From NCBI GenBank assembly GCA_950022295.1, contig OX465600.1, forward strand, positions 287,849,782-287,913,781: a stretch of DNA of 64,000 nt. The letters run 5' to 3'. Positions 1 through 11,011 of the stretch are shown here, one piece after another (position 1 is the first letter of the stretch; the number at the start of each line of letters is the position of its first letter). Source of the DNA: Bromus sterilis (Eukaryota; Streptophyta; Magnoliopsida; Poales; Poaceae). The notes beneath the pieces are model-generated. The model saw nothing but the letters and a program-made list of their open reading frames with translations. It ran no database searches and was not told the DNA's origin. The position numbers and the translations under genes were made by a program.

Positions 1-183
1 TGGTATTTTTCTGGGAATGTTCTGAGACGTCCAAAAATCCATTTTCCTGCGCACAATAAAACCATACAGACAGCTCTGCTGAAAACAACTTTAGTCCGGG
101 TTAGTTTCATCCAAATCATGCAAGAATGAGGGCAAAACAATAGCAAAAGTGTTTGGAAAAGTAGATACGTTTGAGACGTATCA
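1..183 (-). repeat. LTR fragment, family D (5' end, antisense)
   Basis: On the minus strand this reads as the start of a family-D LTR, opening with TGATACGTCTCAAACGTATC at position 183. It closely matches the first part of the D LTRs at 32765 and 42027, including the stretch around the word TCTGTCTGTATGG. The rest lies outside the window, so it cannot be said whether it is a solo LTR or part of an element. Confidence 0.85.
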
Positions 184-590
184 ATACCTAGTGGTGGAAT
201 GATGATGTCCAGAAGGCTATTAAGGAGAATAAAGTCTTTTTCAGACGCCTATACCTGGATAGAAGTGCAAAGAAAATAGAGAAGTACAAGGTGACGAAGA
301 AGAAAATAAAGAGAGCTATGAGTGAAGCTAGGGCTGGGCGGCTGAGGACCTCTACCAACGTTTAAACACGAATAAAGGGAAAGGGAAAAATCTAAGATGG
401 TCAAGATTCGAGAGAGGAAGACAAGGGATGTCAACTAAGTCAGATGCATCAAGGACGAAGAAGATCAACTTCTAGTGAAGGAGGAGGAAATCAAGCATAT
501 GTGGCGAGAGTACTTCGACAAGTTGTTCAATTGGGACAATGGGATCTCTAACATTGAGCTGTACTGTTGGGATTCGGAGTAGAAAAAAAA
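184..590 (+). pseudogene. LINE ORF2 fragment, decayed
   Basis: Translation from about 193 gives WWNDDVQKAI, then LYLDRSAKKIEKYK, and after stops MWREYFDKLFN. In plant LINE ORF2 proteins this pattern is the linker between the endonuclease and the reverse transcriptase. The piece has at least one frame change (around 345) and an in-frame stop near 436, and no RT catalytic region follows. It is therefore a short dead remnant. No poly-A tail or TSD is visible. The assignment rests on pattern recognition alone. Confidence 0.65.
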
Positions 591-934
591 AGAGCACTAC
601 GAAACCAAGTCCCAAGATATCTAGGTAGATGCATACAAGGTTAGCGATCTAATTACCTTACAAGCGTTCAACGGATTTTCTCTCACAGCAGAAGAAGTAG
701 GAGTCAAAGAATCTAGAAGAAGTGATGTCCCTCGAGCGAGATCCAATACGGAAGAAGTCCCTACAATAAAGACCGGACACCGATATCTCTATGGCTGATC
801 CACGCATACGGTGCAACTGATCCAACAGTCTCCGCCATGCAGAGCTTGGTGCCACCAGAGTAAAAAGGAGGGAGGAGCAGCCCTTCGGGGTATGATGGAG
901 ATTAAATCTAAAGAGGGAGAGAGGGGGCAGCCCA
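591..934. other. Unassigned intergenic DNA
   Basis: No recognisable coding signal, terminal repeat or structural RNA was seen here. Short ORFs on the minus strand show no family motif. It may be eroded LINE or older repeat sequence. Confidence 0.4.
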
Positions 935-937
935 TTA

Positions 938-952
938 GAGCATCTCCAGCAG
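938..952 (+). repeat. Left terminal inverted repeat of the Harbinger-type element
   Basis: GAGCATCTCCAGCAG, preceded by the TTA target duplication at 935-937. It is a perfect complement to the right end over 15 bp. Confidence 0.85.
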
Positions 953-1234
953 TGGCGCTAAAATAGCGCAGCGCTAAAATAACTGATTTTTTGCCGCGCG
1001 CGCTGTATCCTCCTCCAGCAGGCGCGGGAAAAAAGCGCGCACGCGGGATATTTAGGCGCGCGCGCTGCTGTTGCGCTAGGTTGGGCGGCGAATCTCCCGT
1101 GCGTCGTGGCGCGCGCTACAAAAGCCGCGCGTCGGCCGCACCCAACCACCACGCGCGCGCACCTGGAACGTTCCCCTTCTTCTCTATCCCCTTCCTCGCG
1201 CGCACACCGCCCAACCGCCACGCGCCCCGCCGCC

Positions 1235-1783
1235 ATGCCGCCTCGCCGGCGCAGCGCCTCCGGCTTCACCGGCGTGCGCCCGCGCCCGAACGGGCTCTAC
1301 TACGCCGAGATCCGCACCGCCGGCTTCCGCCTCACGCTCGGCATCTTCAACACGCCGGAGGAGGCGGCGCACGCTTACGACGCGGCGGCATGGCGCCTCG
1401 GGTGCCCGCGCCGTCAGATGAATTTCCCCGAGACGAAGACGCTCGAGGAGGCGCAGTTCCTCGCGCCACCACCGCGCCTAATCACGGAGGAGGACCGCCG
1501 CCTGCATCGCGAGGCGCAGCGCTGCCTGCTCATCGCCGAGCACGACGAGCGCGCCATGGCGAGGTGGCGCGCGGAGTTCCCGCAGGATGTGCAGGCGGAG
1601 CTCGAGTTCTACCGGTCTAGAAGGGCCGAGCGGCGCGCCTACCGGGAAGATCGCCGCCGGCGCAAAGCCTTCATCAACCCGCAGCTCGCGGGGCCGCAGA
1701 CCATCGACAAGGACGATCCGAGGTGGGATGACCTGTGGACGCAGTCCGAGGACACCTCCTCCTCCGATGATGATGAAGCGTAG
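1235..1783 (+). CDS. AP2/ERF-like domain protein inside a transposon
   Basis: The protein has 182 residues. The start at 1235 lies in GCCGCCATGCC, a strong plant context; an in-frame ATG at 1106 would add 43 low-complexity residues and looks less likely. Residues 11-65 form an AP2-like domain: GVRPRPNG near the start, AEIR in strand 2, LGIF, the helix EEAAHAYDAAAWRL, and the closing MNFP. AP2 domains bind DNA through the three-stranded sheet. Here the usual YRGVR is FTGVR, and the tryptophans of the RPWGKW-type strand are replaced (PNGLYY), so target specificity cannot be assumed. After the domain come a long charged region with many Arg and Glu (about 80-160) and an acidic tail, SEDTSSSDDDEA. 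The ORF has no stop or frameshift. A weak TATA-like TACAAAAG lies at 1117. It may be a captured host gene, a transposon-encoded regulator, or an unexpressed copy. Confidence 0.8.
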   Translation: MPPRRRSASGFTGVRPRPNGLYYAEIRTAGFRLTLGIFNTPEEAAHAYDAAAWRLGCPRRQMNFPETKTLEEAQFLAPPPRLITEEDRRLHREAQRCLLIAEHDERAMARWRAEFPQDVQAELEFYRSRRAERRAYREDRRRRKAFINPQLAGPQTIDKDDPRWDDLWTQSEDTSSSDDDEA

Positions 1784-2070
1784 AATGTAGCTTCATTTGT
1801 AGTTTGTAGCTTTAATTTCTGTTGAACGCAATGTATTTTCTGTTCGTCGCGGTTTAATTTTAGGCTATTTTCTAGATCTTGCAATCAATCTGTTTGTGTG
1901 CGCGCGCGTGTTTGCGCGCTGTAGGATGCAGCGTCTGGTGGAGGCGCGTCTGTGCGCCGTGTATTGCCGCGCGCGTTTACAGCTTCTGGGAATGGCCGCT
2001 CGAAAATGGCGCGCGCAAAGCTTCTACAGCGCGCTGGTTCGGCGTTTTACAGCGCGCTAGTTTACAGCCG

Positions 2071-2085
2071 CTGCTGGAGATGCTC
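2071..2085 (-). repeat. Right terminal inverted repeat of the Harbinger-type element
   Basis: CTGCTGGAGATGCTC, the exact complement of the left end, followed by TTA at 2086-2088. Confidence 0.85.
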
Positions 2086-2088
2086 TTA

Positions 2089-2808
2089 GCAGAATATATC
2101 TGTTGTGTTTGGGTCTGCCCCCTCGACCTCTATATATAGTGGGGAGGGAGGGGCGCCATCCTGGATAGGGGTCACCCCTAGGGTTGTGCCTAGGGTTCCC
2201 CTCCACCTTGGGGCAGCGGCCAGGAGGAGGCCCCATAACCCCCCCTTAGGCCTTCCTGGTCTAAGTACCCCCCCTCACTTGGGCCTTCCAAGTGAGAGGG
2301 GCATTGATATTTTAATGGTTTGAATTTTTTTGGAAAATTAGGGAATTCACAAGAATTAAGTATTGAACATATTTAGACCATCCCGAAACTTTTTTGGTTC
2401 TCTAGTTTTATCCCTTTTTCTTAAAACTCTTCCTAGAACTTTTTTCGGTGCCCCAAATCGATTCCAAATTTCTCTTTGATCAAATCCCGATCACTCCGAA
2501 AATTTTCCGGTGTGTTATACTCGTGATCCTATATCTCTAATACTCAACAAATCAATGTCCTTTAAGTGGGTGACCCCATAGGTTCGTTGGAATACGGACA
2601 TGAACCATAAATTGACTTTTATCGGAACAATAACCAATAGCGGAGCCATGTACACCCATAGTAGTTCCCGCACCCACACGAATATAGATTCGAGTGAACC
2701 ATTAGCTTAACATACCAATCCCATTTGCCTCACGATACTTTACAATACGTGAGGTGAGATCTTTTTGGTATCCATTTGATCAACTACTAAACCACTACAC
2801 CAAGTAAT
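2089..2808 (+). other. Unassigned repeat-like DNA with a TATA box
   Basis: A TATATATA box at 2131 is followed by GC-rich sequence (2150-2290) and then AT-rich sequence. That order resembles the promoter and leader of an LTR, but neither LTR end nor a primer site can be pointed to. There is no coding signal. It is probably a truncated retrotransposon remnant of unknown family. Confidence 0.35.
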
Positions 2809-3027
2809 CACTAGTAGAGAAAATCTCATATATGGTGTGCCACAAATTGCCCTGCTAGCGTGGAGTCCCGAATGATAGGTTCCGGTGCAGAAAAAATTGT
2901 TCCCGTGAATGTAAAGTAACGGAGGGAATCAGTGTTCATACCATTGAACACTGAAAGCAGGAAACGTTCCTGTGAATGTGGTTGATGTAGTCGTACAACT
3001 CCTATGGCCTCCGGGCCGTGTAGATTT
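2809..3027 (+). mobile_element. CACTA-type transposon end, truncated
   Basis: It begins CACTAGTAGAGAAAA, close to the CACTA termini usual in Triticeae CACTA (En/Spm) transposons. About 219 bp follow before a family-C LTR cuts it at 3028. The second terminus and the transposase are not in the window. The call rests on the terminal motif only. Confidence 0.45.
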
Positions 3028-3734
3028 TGATACGTCCCAAACGTATCTATATTTTTTGCTTGTTCCATGCTTATTTGGTTGACATTGTTACATGTTTTGA
3101 TGAACTTTCATGTCTTTTACAACATTTTTGGGGACTAACCTATTAACCTAGTGCCCAGTAACAGTTTCTTTCTATTTTTGTCTGTGCATCGCACAACGGT
3201 GAAAAATCAAAGTGCTCAGAAAAATCCAGAAAAAATTCTAAAATTCTTATTTACCGGAAGAACCCCAGGAGCCAGAAGGACTCCCGGAGGGGACCACCAG
3301 TTGGCCAGGTGACCAAGGGGGCGCGGTCAGGGCCTGGCCACGTCGCCTGGCCGCTTGGGTGACTGCCCCTCCATCTGGTGCTCTACTTTGCGCCTATTTA
3401 TTCCCTAGAACGCAAAAACCTTGAATATTCAGTCGCTTTTTTCCATAAGGGTTTCCGATCTCCACCGGCATCTCTAGCAAGCTTCAGGGGAACAGAAGTT
3501 CCTGTTCTGGCACCCTGCCGGGACGGGGAAGTTCCCCTGGATTAATCTCCATCAATGTTTCTTCCTCCCTCCATGATGCAGAAGTAGTTCCTCTTCGGGG
3601 CTGAGGTTTTGTACCAGTAGTTATGTGGTTATCTCTCTCTCCCATGATGTGATCTTGATTGTGATTTATTGTCTATGTTAATCTAGTTGTCTCCCATGAT
3701 GTTTCCCCTTCCTTTATGTATTGGGTTTGATGTT
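3028..3734 (+). repeat. Family-C LTR, 3'-truncated
   Basis: It opens TGATACGTCCCAAACGTATC and then follows the family-C LTR (compare 23816): the GC-rich block, a CCTATTTATTC box near 3395, and the CCCATGATGT block near 3640. It stops at 3734, where A1 begins, after about half of the normal 1,460 bp. The remaining half is not found to the right of A1. Confidence 0.75.
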
Positions 3735-6700
3735 TGATATGTCTCAAACATATCTATAATTTATGCTTGTTCCATGCTTATATTGCTGACTTTGCTACAT
3801 GTTTTGCTACTTTTTCATACCTTTTTTTTAACATATTTTGACTAACCTACTAACTCAGTGCCCCAGTGCCAGTTTATGTCTTCTATTGTCTGTGCATTGC
3901 AGGCAAATATCAATTATTAAAGTGATCAGAAAAATCGAGAAAAAACATATAAAAATCAGCAGACTAGAAGACTCCAGAAGCCCGAAGGGGAGCCGGAGGG
4001 GCTCCCCCCTCACCAGGAGAGTGCTTGGCACGGCCAGGGGTGGGGTCGCGCCAGCTGGCCGCCTGGTCAGGTGGGGGCCCTTTGGTGCTCCTTTTCGGCC
4101 TATATTTACATGTCGCTCCGCAAACCCTCGGGAGGACCTCCGTTACGCAATTTTCGCCACTGTTCCGCCGCCGCTGCGATCCCGAGATTAGGATCGCCAG
4201 AAGACCCTGTCTCGACACTTTTTCGGAGGGAGGATTGATCTTTGGGAGCTTGTCCACCACCATGAGCACTTCCCGGATGTGTGATGACCCACAAGTGTAG
4301 GGGATCTATCATAGCCTTTTTGATAAGTAAGATTGTCGAACCCAACAAGGAGCAGAATGTATTGACAAGTGATCTTGAGATAGGAATAACTCCAAGTACT
4401 GAAAGGTAGCTTTTTATGGGTTTTCTGGTATAAGAAACAAGGAAATAAATGCAAGGAAGGTAAATTATGCTAAGGTGCAGCAAGTTTCCCAATCCTTTTG
4501 ACACAAGGATAATCCGAAGGATCAAACTTATAAAAGCTAAAACATTCTTGAGGACACACGGGAGAGATAGTCATGTGCTTCCGCCGTATTCCGTCTAGTA
4601 CTATGCTTTGTGTTGATAAGTGTTGTGTGGGTGAACCTATGCTAGTGCACTTTCTAGACTAAGGTAAGTACACTCTTATGATTAAACCTCTTGCATGCGT
4701 CCGCAAATACAAGAGAGAAATTAAGGCAAAGCCTAACCATAAAAATAAACTTTAGGATCCAACATTCCCTCATGCAAAAGTGTGTGAACTGGGGTTCAGG
4801 TTTCTGTCACTTCGGCAACCCACCATAAGCATACTTTATACACAATGTATTCCCCTAGATCCTTAAAATGGCGAAGTGTTATGTAGTCGGCATTCACATA
4901 GCACCACTAGAAGAATAACACCACAACTTAAATATCAAATAACACATATTACTTCAACATCATATGACTACGAACAACTAGACTTCTCCCATGTCCTCAA
5001 GAACTAAAGGAACTACTCACAAGACATGAAAGAGATCATGATCAGATGTGATAAATATATGATAAACAATCTGGTCATAACAATAATTCTTTAACAAAAC
5101 TCAATAGCATTCACCACAAAAGAGTAATCAACACCGGTAGAGTAGAGGGGATGAATAGTGCAAGTTACAACTTGGATTGCAATGGTGAGATGAGATGGGA
5201 TGAAGATGGAGATGGTGCTGGTGAGGAGTATGATGGTGATGATGATCTTAGTGATGCCCGTGATGATGAGGACGATCTCCCCCTCTGGGAGGAGTTCTCC
5301 ATGATGGAATCTGCCCGCAGGAAAGGTCTTTTATTCTCTGTAGGTTTCCGCCACGGAGCGGCGACGGAACTCCGGAAACTCTCTCTGTTCTGGGATTTTT
5401 AGGTCACCAGGGAGATATAGGCCAAAGGGGGCTCCGGGAGTGGGGCCCACCCCCTAGGCAGCCAGGTGGCACGACCTAGGGGGGGGCGCCACAAGGGCAC
5501 CTGGAGCAATGGTGGCCCCCCTTCGGGTGCCCTTCGGCCAGTCTTCGTTATATCTTCTGAAACTCCTTCCCCGTGATTTTCATGATATTTGGAGATGTGC
5601 TGATATGGCCACTCTACGTGCACTTTTCCCCGCTGATTCCTGCGTCTGCTGTTTCGGCACCGGAAAGTTGCAAACTAAGTAAGACAAGCCAAAACACTAT
5701 AAGAACATCATCATAATATGAAATATATCAATGAATAGAGGTAAATTATGATGTAAAATAGTGATGCATTTTGGACGTATCAATGTGCCGTGAGTAGTCA
5801 CCCTTGGACCATGGGTCCATGATCAGTAGCTATGTGATGTTTTCTCTCCAATCTTGTGCCTCAATTCTTAGACCTTGTTAGCTGTCCTACATGATCAAGG
5901 CACCTATGTATTAGTTTCTGTGTTTCTATGCCGTGTTTGTTGGGATCTGATGGATTATGAGATTATGTACAGATTGTGGTGAGTAATATATTTCGTTTAC
6001 CTTTTATGTTTTAGTTCTTTAGTATTCTTGCATGTTCTCTGTTACTTTTTATTGCTTTGTCCAAGTAGTAGATCGTGACTCCAAGAGGGAGCGATATGCT
6101 TGATTGTGGGTTCATGCCCCCCAATGTATAGATTGAGTGACAGAAACATGAAACTAGGGGATGTGTTGTTGCCACCAGGGAGAAAACAATGGTGCTTGTA
6201 ACTGCGGTTGCAAAGATTGTTTAGCTTATAAATAGTTTGTTAATGCAGTTGTCTGTTGCTTTGATCATACAGTTTGGCTGGGGTTCGCAACTTAATACCA
6301 GCGAGATGTTCTGGATATATATCTCAAGGTGGATGAGTAGTGAGTAGATGCTGATGAATAAACAGTCTGCTCGTCTTGGCGTACTGGCCATACGATTGAG
6401 CCTCTAGATTTCTTGTAGCATAATTAGCATTGCAGTGCGTTTATAATTCTGTCAATTGCCCAGATGTAATTTGTTCACCTAGCATAGTTGTTTATCGTCT
6501 TTTGGGAGAGAGACATCACTAGTGAAAGTCATGGGACCCCGGTCCATATTTCCACCATAGTTTACACTATTAATCTTTACTACTTTTATTTACTTTCTGT
6601 TGCAATCACCACTAATATTTCCCTTTGTGCTTGATCCTTTGTAAACAATAAGACCGGAGAGATTGATAACCTCTCTGACCCGTTGGGAGCAAAGTTATTT

Positions 6701-6899
6701 GCTTTTGTGTGCTGGTCCATTTTAAGGGAGCAATATCTTCCAGATGGCGTGTTGCTCACTTCACCACCTTCTAGTTGATCCTTGGAGTCCTCCTGGAATC
6801 GATAAAACTTACAGTCCTCGTGTAATGGAAATTTTCTGCTACTACATCCTAACCTTCCACTTGGGGTAACCAACGAGGAGGTCTTATCTGCACCCATCA
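3735..6899 (+). repeat. A1 5' LTR (interrupted by a solo LTR)
   Basis: It starts TGATATGTCTCAAACATATC and ends CACCCATCA just before the primer site. The two parts, 3735-4281 and 5788-6899, total 1,659 bp. The first 20 bp keep the palindrome seen in other copies, but with both arms changed (GATATGT and ACATATC). Confidence 0.85.
4282..5782 (-). repeat. Family-E solo LTR
   Basis: A 1,501-bp LTR in antisense. On its own strand it starts TGATACGTCCAAAATGCATC (at 5782) and ends GTGGGTCATCA (at 4282). It is flanked by ATGTG at 4277-4281 and 5783-5787, a perfect 5-bp target duplication, so the two LTRs of a full element have recombined to leave one. Its closest relative here is 34596-36106. A GAT-rich stretch at 5190-5270 is part of its transcribed-leader region. 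Confidence 0.92.
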
Positions 6900-6910
6900 A
6901 GCCAAATTTC

Positions 6911-6928
6911 TGGCTCCGTTGCCGGGGA
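6911..6928 (+). other. A1 primer-binding site (tRNA-Asp type)
   Basis: TGGCTCCGTTGCCGGGGA lies 11 bp after the LTR end. It differs at one base from TGGCGCCGTTGCCGGGGA, the complement of the 3' end of plant tRNA-Asp, which is used as a primer by many plant Ty3/gypsy elements. Confidence 0.85.
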
Positions 6929-7071
6929 ACTCCAGTCTACATGATAGGGGAGTTGCACACTATCTTTTACCTTTGCTTTTTAGTTTTGTTAGTTTACTTT
7001 CTTGTTTTTTCTTTTGTGTCTTATATAAAAAACACCAAAAAAATTAGTTATTTTTGCTTGCTGTTGTTACT

Positions 7072-8004
7072 ATGGGTTCCAATAGCATTGAAATTTTCCC
7101 CAGGAACGGAACTCCTAGTTGGGACACCTCTAATGATTTTGAGCTTTGCAATTATGTTTGTCACGATAACTATTATGTTTGCACCCCTATTAGTAGACCT
7201 TTCCTCAAGTATTATTTGAGAGATCAATTTTCTGAGAAAGGAGAGGATGCTATCTATCACTTGGACAATTATGAGAGGGTGTGTGATGAACAAAACCTCC
7301 TGGGATGGATAGTAACCAATTCAAACTAAAGTTCTTTGATTATTCCCTCCGTGGAAAACCAAAGAAGTGGTTCCATTCCCTATCCCTTGTAAGAAAGGCA
7401 CTTGGGACAATTGCAAAAATTCCTTATTGATAAAGTTTTTCTTTAGAGAACTTGATTTTGATAATTGAATCTTCCCGGTGTTGTCAATTTTTTTGCAAAG
7501 AATGGCAAAAGACCCCCGCACTAGTTCCCATAACATTGCCTTCACCGAGCATATCACCAATGCTCTTATAAAATCTAGGGAGGAGAAGCTGAAATTAGAG
7601 GTTTCTATTCCTATAAAACTAGAAGATGGTTGGGACAGTATGGTCAAGATCAAATTGATTTTTTTTTGCTTTGCTTTATGTGATGGTGGAGCTAGTGTCT
7701 CTGTTTTAACCAAAAGAATGTATGATATGTTTGAACTAAAACCTTTTGAGCCTTGTTCTTTTGGTGTTCACCTTGTTGATTCTTCCATAAAGAAACCTTC
7801 AGGGAGGACTGATGATTTTCTTATAGTTGTCATTGATAATTATGTTCCCATTGATTTTCTTTGTCTTGGCATTGAGTGTGATCCCTCATGTCCAACTATT
7901 TTGGGATGCCTTTTCTTTGCGCCGTTGGTGCTATCATTGATATGAAGTTACCATTTGAGTCCGTTACACGGGCAAGCTATTCTTTTGATATTGATAAAAC
8001 TTGA
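7072..8004 (+). pseudogene. A1 gag-protease remnant
   Basis: ATG at 7072 starts a gag N-terminus (MGSNSIEIFPRNGTPSW) that matches A3. After NYERVCDEQN it changes frame, and most of the gag body is deleted near 7450. The reading then resumes with AFTEHITNALIKSREEKLK and a retropepsin-like protease. The protease active-site motif is ALCDGGASVSV, followed by MYDMFELKPF, and a decayed ILGRPF flap region (TILGCLFFAP) ends in another frameshift near 7920. The Asp of the active site is kept. Compared with A3, roughly a third to a half of the protein is missing. It cannot make functional capsid or protease. Confidence 0.8.
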
Positions 8005-9958
8005 TCTTTTTGCTTCATGCCTAGCTCAAAGGCATAATAGAAAGCACTTATCAGGAGGCAACCCAAAATGTTCTTATTTTCGGTTTTAGTGGTCTTGATG
8101 TCTTTTTACTACTGTAGCAACATCATTGTATCTTTATTTTCAAGCTTTGTGCCAAGTTTAGCATCCGATTGCAAGAAAGTTCAAAAGTTGTGACATGCTG
8201 TCCAGAAAACAGAATTTGTTTGCTCCATTGCAAAAATTCTTAAAAATCACCAGGTCATCTTTTTGATCTAAATTGTTTTGACAGTATACTTTATACAATT
8301 GACTTTCGGCGGTCTGTTATGAGTTTTTTTATTTGAGTTGTAGAAGTGCCCCTAAAAATTATTTACTACCTGCTGGTCTATTTTTCCCAGATTCTGCCAT
8401 GTTTTGCGTTTTCACCGTTTTGAAAATCTTAAGCTTTCTTTTTATTTTCAAAAACCTTTTGGAAATTTTGAGAAAAAATAGCTCTTCATGAAAATCTATA
8501 TTTCCAGTAGGGAAAAATTATTCTATTATGGGCACTAACCCCTCTAATCAGCTTATGATGAGTTTCATGTGATGGGAGTTTTCAAGTGTGTGAAGGAAGA
8601 TGATGAAAGAAGATCCGAGAGTGTCAAAAGCTCAAGCTTGGGGATGCCCCATGCACCCCCAAGAAATATCCAAGGAGAATCAAGCGTCCAAGCTTGGGGA
8701 TTCCCCGTGCATCCCCTTCTCTATCAACAATCATCAGTTCGTCCTTCTCCACACTATATTTTTATCAATTCATAGGTCATGTGCTATACTTGGAGCGTCT
8801 TGAATTTACTTTTTAGTTAGTTTACTTTTTCTTGCTGTTCAAAAAAAGTTGGACCCTAGCCTTCATTTTTTGGGAGATAAAAACGCTCCACTCCACCCTA
8901 GAACACAACATAGTTTCCATGTTTATCTTTGTTGAGTGTTCTTTATATTTTTGTAGCTGCTATCATGCTTATCTCTTACTTTTCATGATTATCTTTTTAA
9001 AGTGCTTTTATCCAGGTTGTTTCTTTTCGAACTCTCTTGAGTTTTCATGCTTATCTTGTTTAGAGAGTTGGCCTGTTGCACTGAGTATTGTGTCTTGACT
9101 TGAGTAGGTAATTGAGGTTCCTATTTAAGTATAGTAGTAACTTGCAATATTTTTGAGGTATTGATTTGAGTAATTTTTGGACTTCTGTGTGTCAAGAGCT
9201 CAAGCCTATTAGTGATAGGTGTTGTATTTTGGGAAATCCGTGCTTCCTTTCAAAAACTATGAAAATTAGTTGAGAACTCTAGCTACTAGATGGGTCGCTA
9301 ACCTCTAGAGGGGTTGTAAAATATATAGTACCCTCACGTACCATGGGTCGAGGATGCACAAGGATAACCAAACCCCCATACACTCCTCCTCGGGGTACTT
9401 ATCTCTTTGTAAATCTCCTGATTAGACATAGAGTTACCAATAATAAGTGGATGAGTTCCTTTGACTAATGTGAGTATTCGATTGTTGGAACTTCCACCAT
9501 CCATATTTTGCTAGCCTCTTCGGTACCGTGCATTGCCCTTTCTCACCTCGAGAGTTGGTGCAAACTTCGCCGGTGCATTCAAACCCTTGGAATGACACGC
9601 TCTGTCATCATAACCCTCATTATATCCTTCCTCAAAACAACCACCATACCTACATATCAAGACATTTCCATAGCCTTTCCGAGATACATTGGCATGCAAC
9701 ATCCATCATCTCATGACTTGATCTTCATGTCATACATGCTTTTGAATGATCGAGTAGCCACGTGCTAGTTGGGCCTTGCCCTCATAATTGCTACATGGCG
9801 CGCCAGTATCATTGCATATCCTGCTACACTGGAAGAGGCATACATTTACATACATCATGATAGTTTTTCAGTTTTCTTTATGTTGAGTACTTCTTATAAA
9901 GTGTGTGATCCTCTATACCATTGTAAAATATAGAGTGTTGCCCTTAAAGTGAGGAAAG

Positions 9959-10030
9959 GATCCCAAAGAGGACACAAATAAAAGATCCCAAAAGAGGACA
10001 AATTAAAAGATCCCAAAGAGGACAAATGAG
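9959..10030 (+). repeat. Short tandem repeat, GATCCCAAAGAGGACAAAT type
   Basis: Three imperfect copies with a period of about 24-25 bp. The same array has three copies in C (28111-28180) and two in A3 (about 20735-20776, antisense), so copy number varies between elements. Confidence 0.75.
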
Positions 10031-10647
10031 AGATAGATAGAAAGAGCCAATGAGGCCACAAAAATAAATAAAAAATAGAAAAATAAATAAATAAAGAGAA
10101 GGGGGCAATACTACTATTCCTTTTGAAAGATCCACACTCGTACTCCAAAGTATTTTTCTTACTACATAGATAGTTTCATATCATTCATGCATAACTATGT
10201 GGGGATCGTTACACTATAGAACTTGGCTTGTATATTCCAATGATGAGCCTCCTCAAATGAGCTCTAGGTCTTCTTGAGCAAGCAAGTTGGATGCACCCCC
10301 ACTAGTTCCATTGGAGCGATTTCCATAGCTCATATGTGCATCCGTTGCATGGCAATCCCTACTCCTCACATCATATCTATCATTTGGCTTTCTCTCGCCT
10401 ATGATTGTCCTCATTGATGTGAGATTTGCACACCTTTTTGTCTTCCTTACCCATCATTATTCTATTTTACATCCTAAGTGCCAACATATCTTGCTCGCGC
10501 TCATTCATTACATGAGTGTTCAAAGTCGAAAGGGAGATGATCAGTTTGACTTGTGCCTGACTAGTGGTCTAGGGACGAGTCATAATAATATTCCAAAGGA
10601 GACCAAGTGTGAAGTTTTAGTAGATTGAGTTCTCAATTAACTATCTA

Positions 10648-10767
10648 CTCCCTTCGATCCATATTAATGTACTCAACTTTGTCTAGATTCGTATGTATCT
10701 AGTTAAGTATTTAGACTAGATGCATGTGTATCTAGACAAAGTTGAGTACATTAATGTGGATCGGAGG
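10648..10767 (+). mobile_element. Stowaway MITE
   Basis: A 120-bp element that starts CTCCCTTCGATCC and ends GGATCGGAGG, flanked by TA at 10646-10647 and 10768-10769. The two halves are near-perfect complements over some 40 bp (sharing ACTCAACTTTGTCTAGAT), so it can fold into a long hairpin. TA target duplication and a CTCCCTCCG-type end are the marks of Tc1/mariner-related Stowaway elements. Confidence 0.92.
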
Positions 10768-11011
10768 TAATAGTATTTTTATGCTCTAAACCCATCTCCC
10801 ACTTCTTGCACGCAAACACCATTTGGATCGAGTACTTTGCTAGTTTCAATACTAGATATAGACTCTTGCTTGTTATTGTCTTGACTTGAATTACATATCT
10901 CACTTGCCGTACTTTAAAGTACAAATATTTGTTGGTAGCCTGTCACCATAGAAATTATCTTTGTTATCATTTACATGCTTGAGGACGAGCATGAATTAAG
11001 CTTGTGGATGT

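Larger units (their letters stand above)
938..2085 (+). mobile_element. PIF/Harbinger-type DNA transposon carrying an AP2-like ORF
   Basis: The ends are inverted repeats of GAGCATCTCCAGCAG (938-952, and its complement at 2071-2085). Weaker pairing continues inward to about 30 bp. The element is flanked by TTA on both sides (935-937 and 2086-2088). A 3-bp TWA target duplication is the hallmark of the PIF/Harbinger superfamily. Subterminal copies of a TACAGCGCGCT-like motif near 2023, 2048 and 2063 may be transposase-binding sites. At 1,148 bp it has no transposase or Myb-like ORF, so it is non-autonomous. Its only good ORF is the AP2-domain protein at 1235. The interior is very rich in GCGC compared with the surrounding DNA. 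Confidence 0.8.
8005..11011 (+). other. A1 non-coding spacer between protease and 3' LTR
   Basis: About 3 kb without a coding signal. Right after the stop comes a conserved motif (8041-8065, AGGAGGCAACCCA). Near 8637-8716 are two GGGGAT-containing near-palindromes next to AAGCTTGGGGATG-like words. A short tandem repeat lies at 9959-10030 and a Stowaway MITE at 10648-10767. The same spacer is present in C, in A3 (partly deleted) and at 60789-64000. It ends in GAATTAAGCTTGTGGATGT, the polypurine-tract position. Confidence 0.75.

Noticed and set aside
991..1620. Long ORF overlapping the AP2-like ORF in another frame
   Set aside because: Low-complexity Arg/Ala/Pro translation from very GC-rich DNA, no domain; the overlapping frame has a clear AP2 pattern and a better start.
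6911..6928. tRNA genes at the tRNA-like stretches
   Set aside because: Only the 18-base primer-site complement is present, not a folded tRNA; no tRNA or rRNA gene was recognised in the window.
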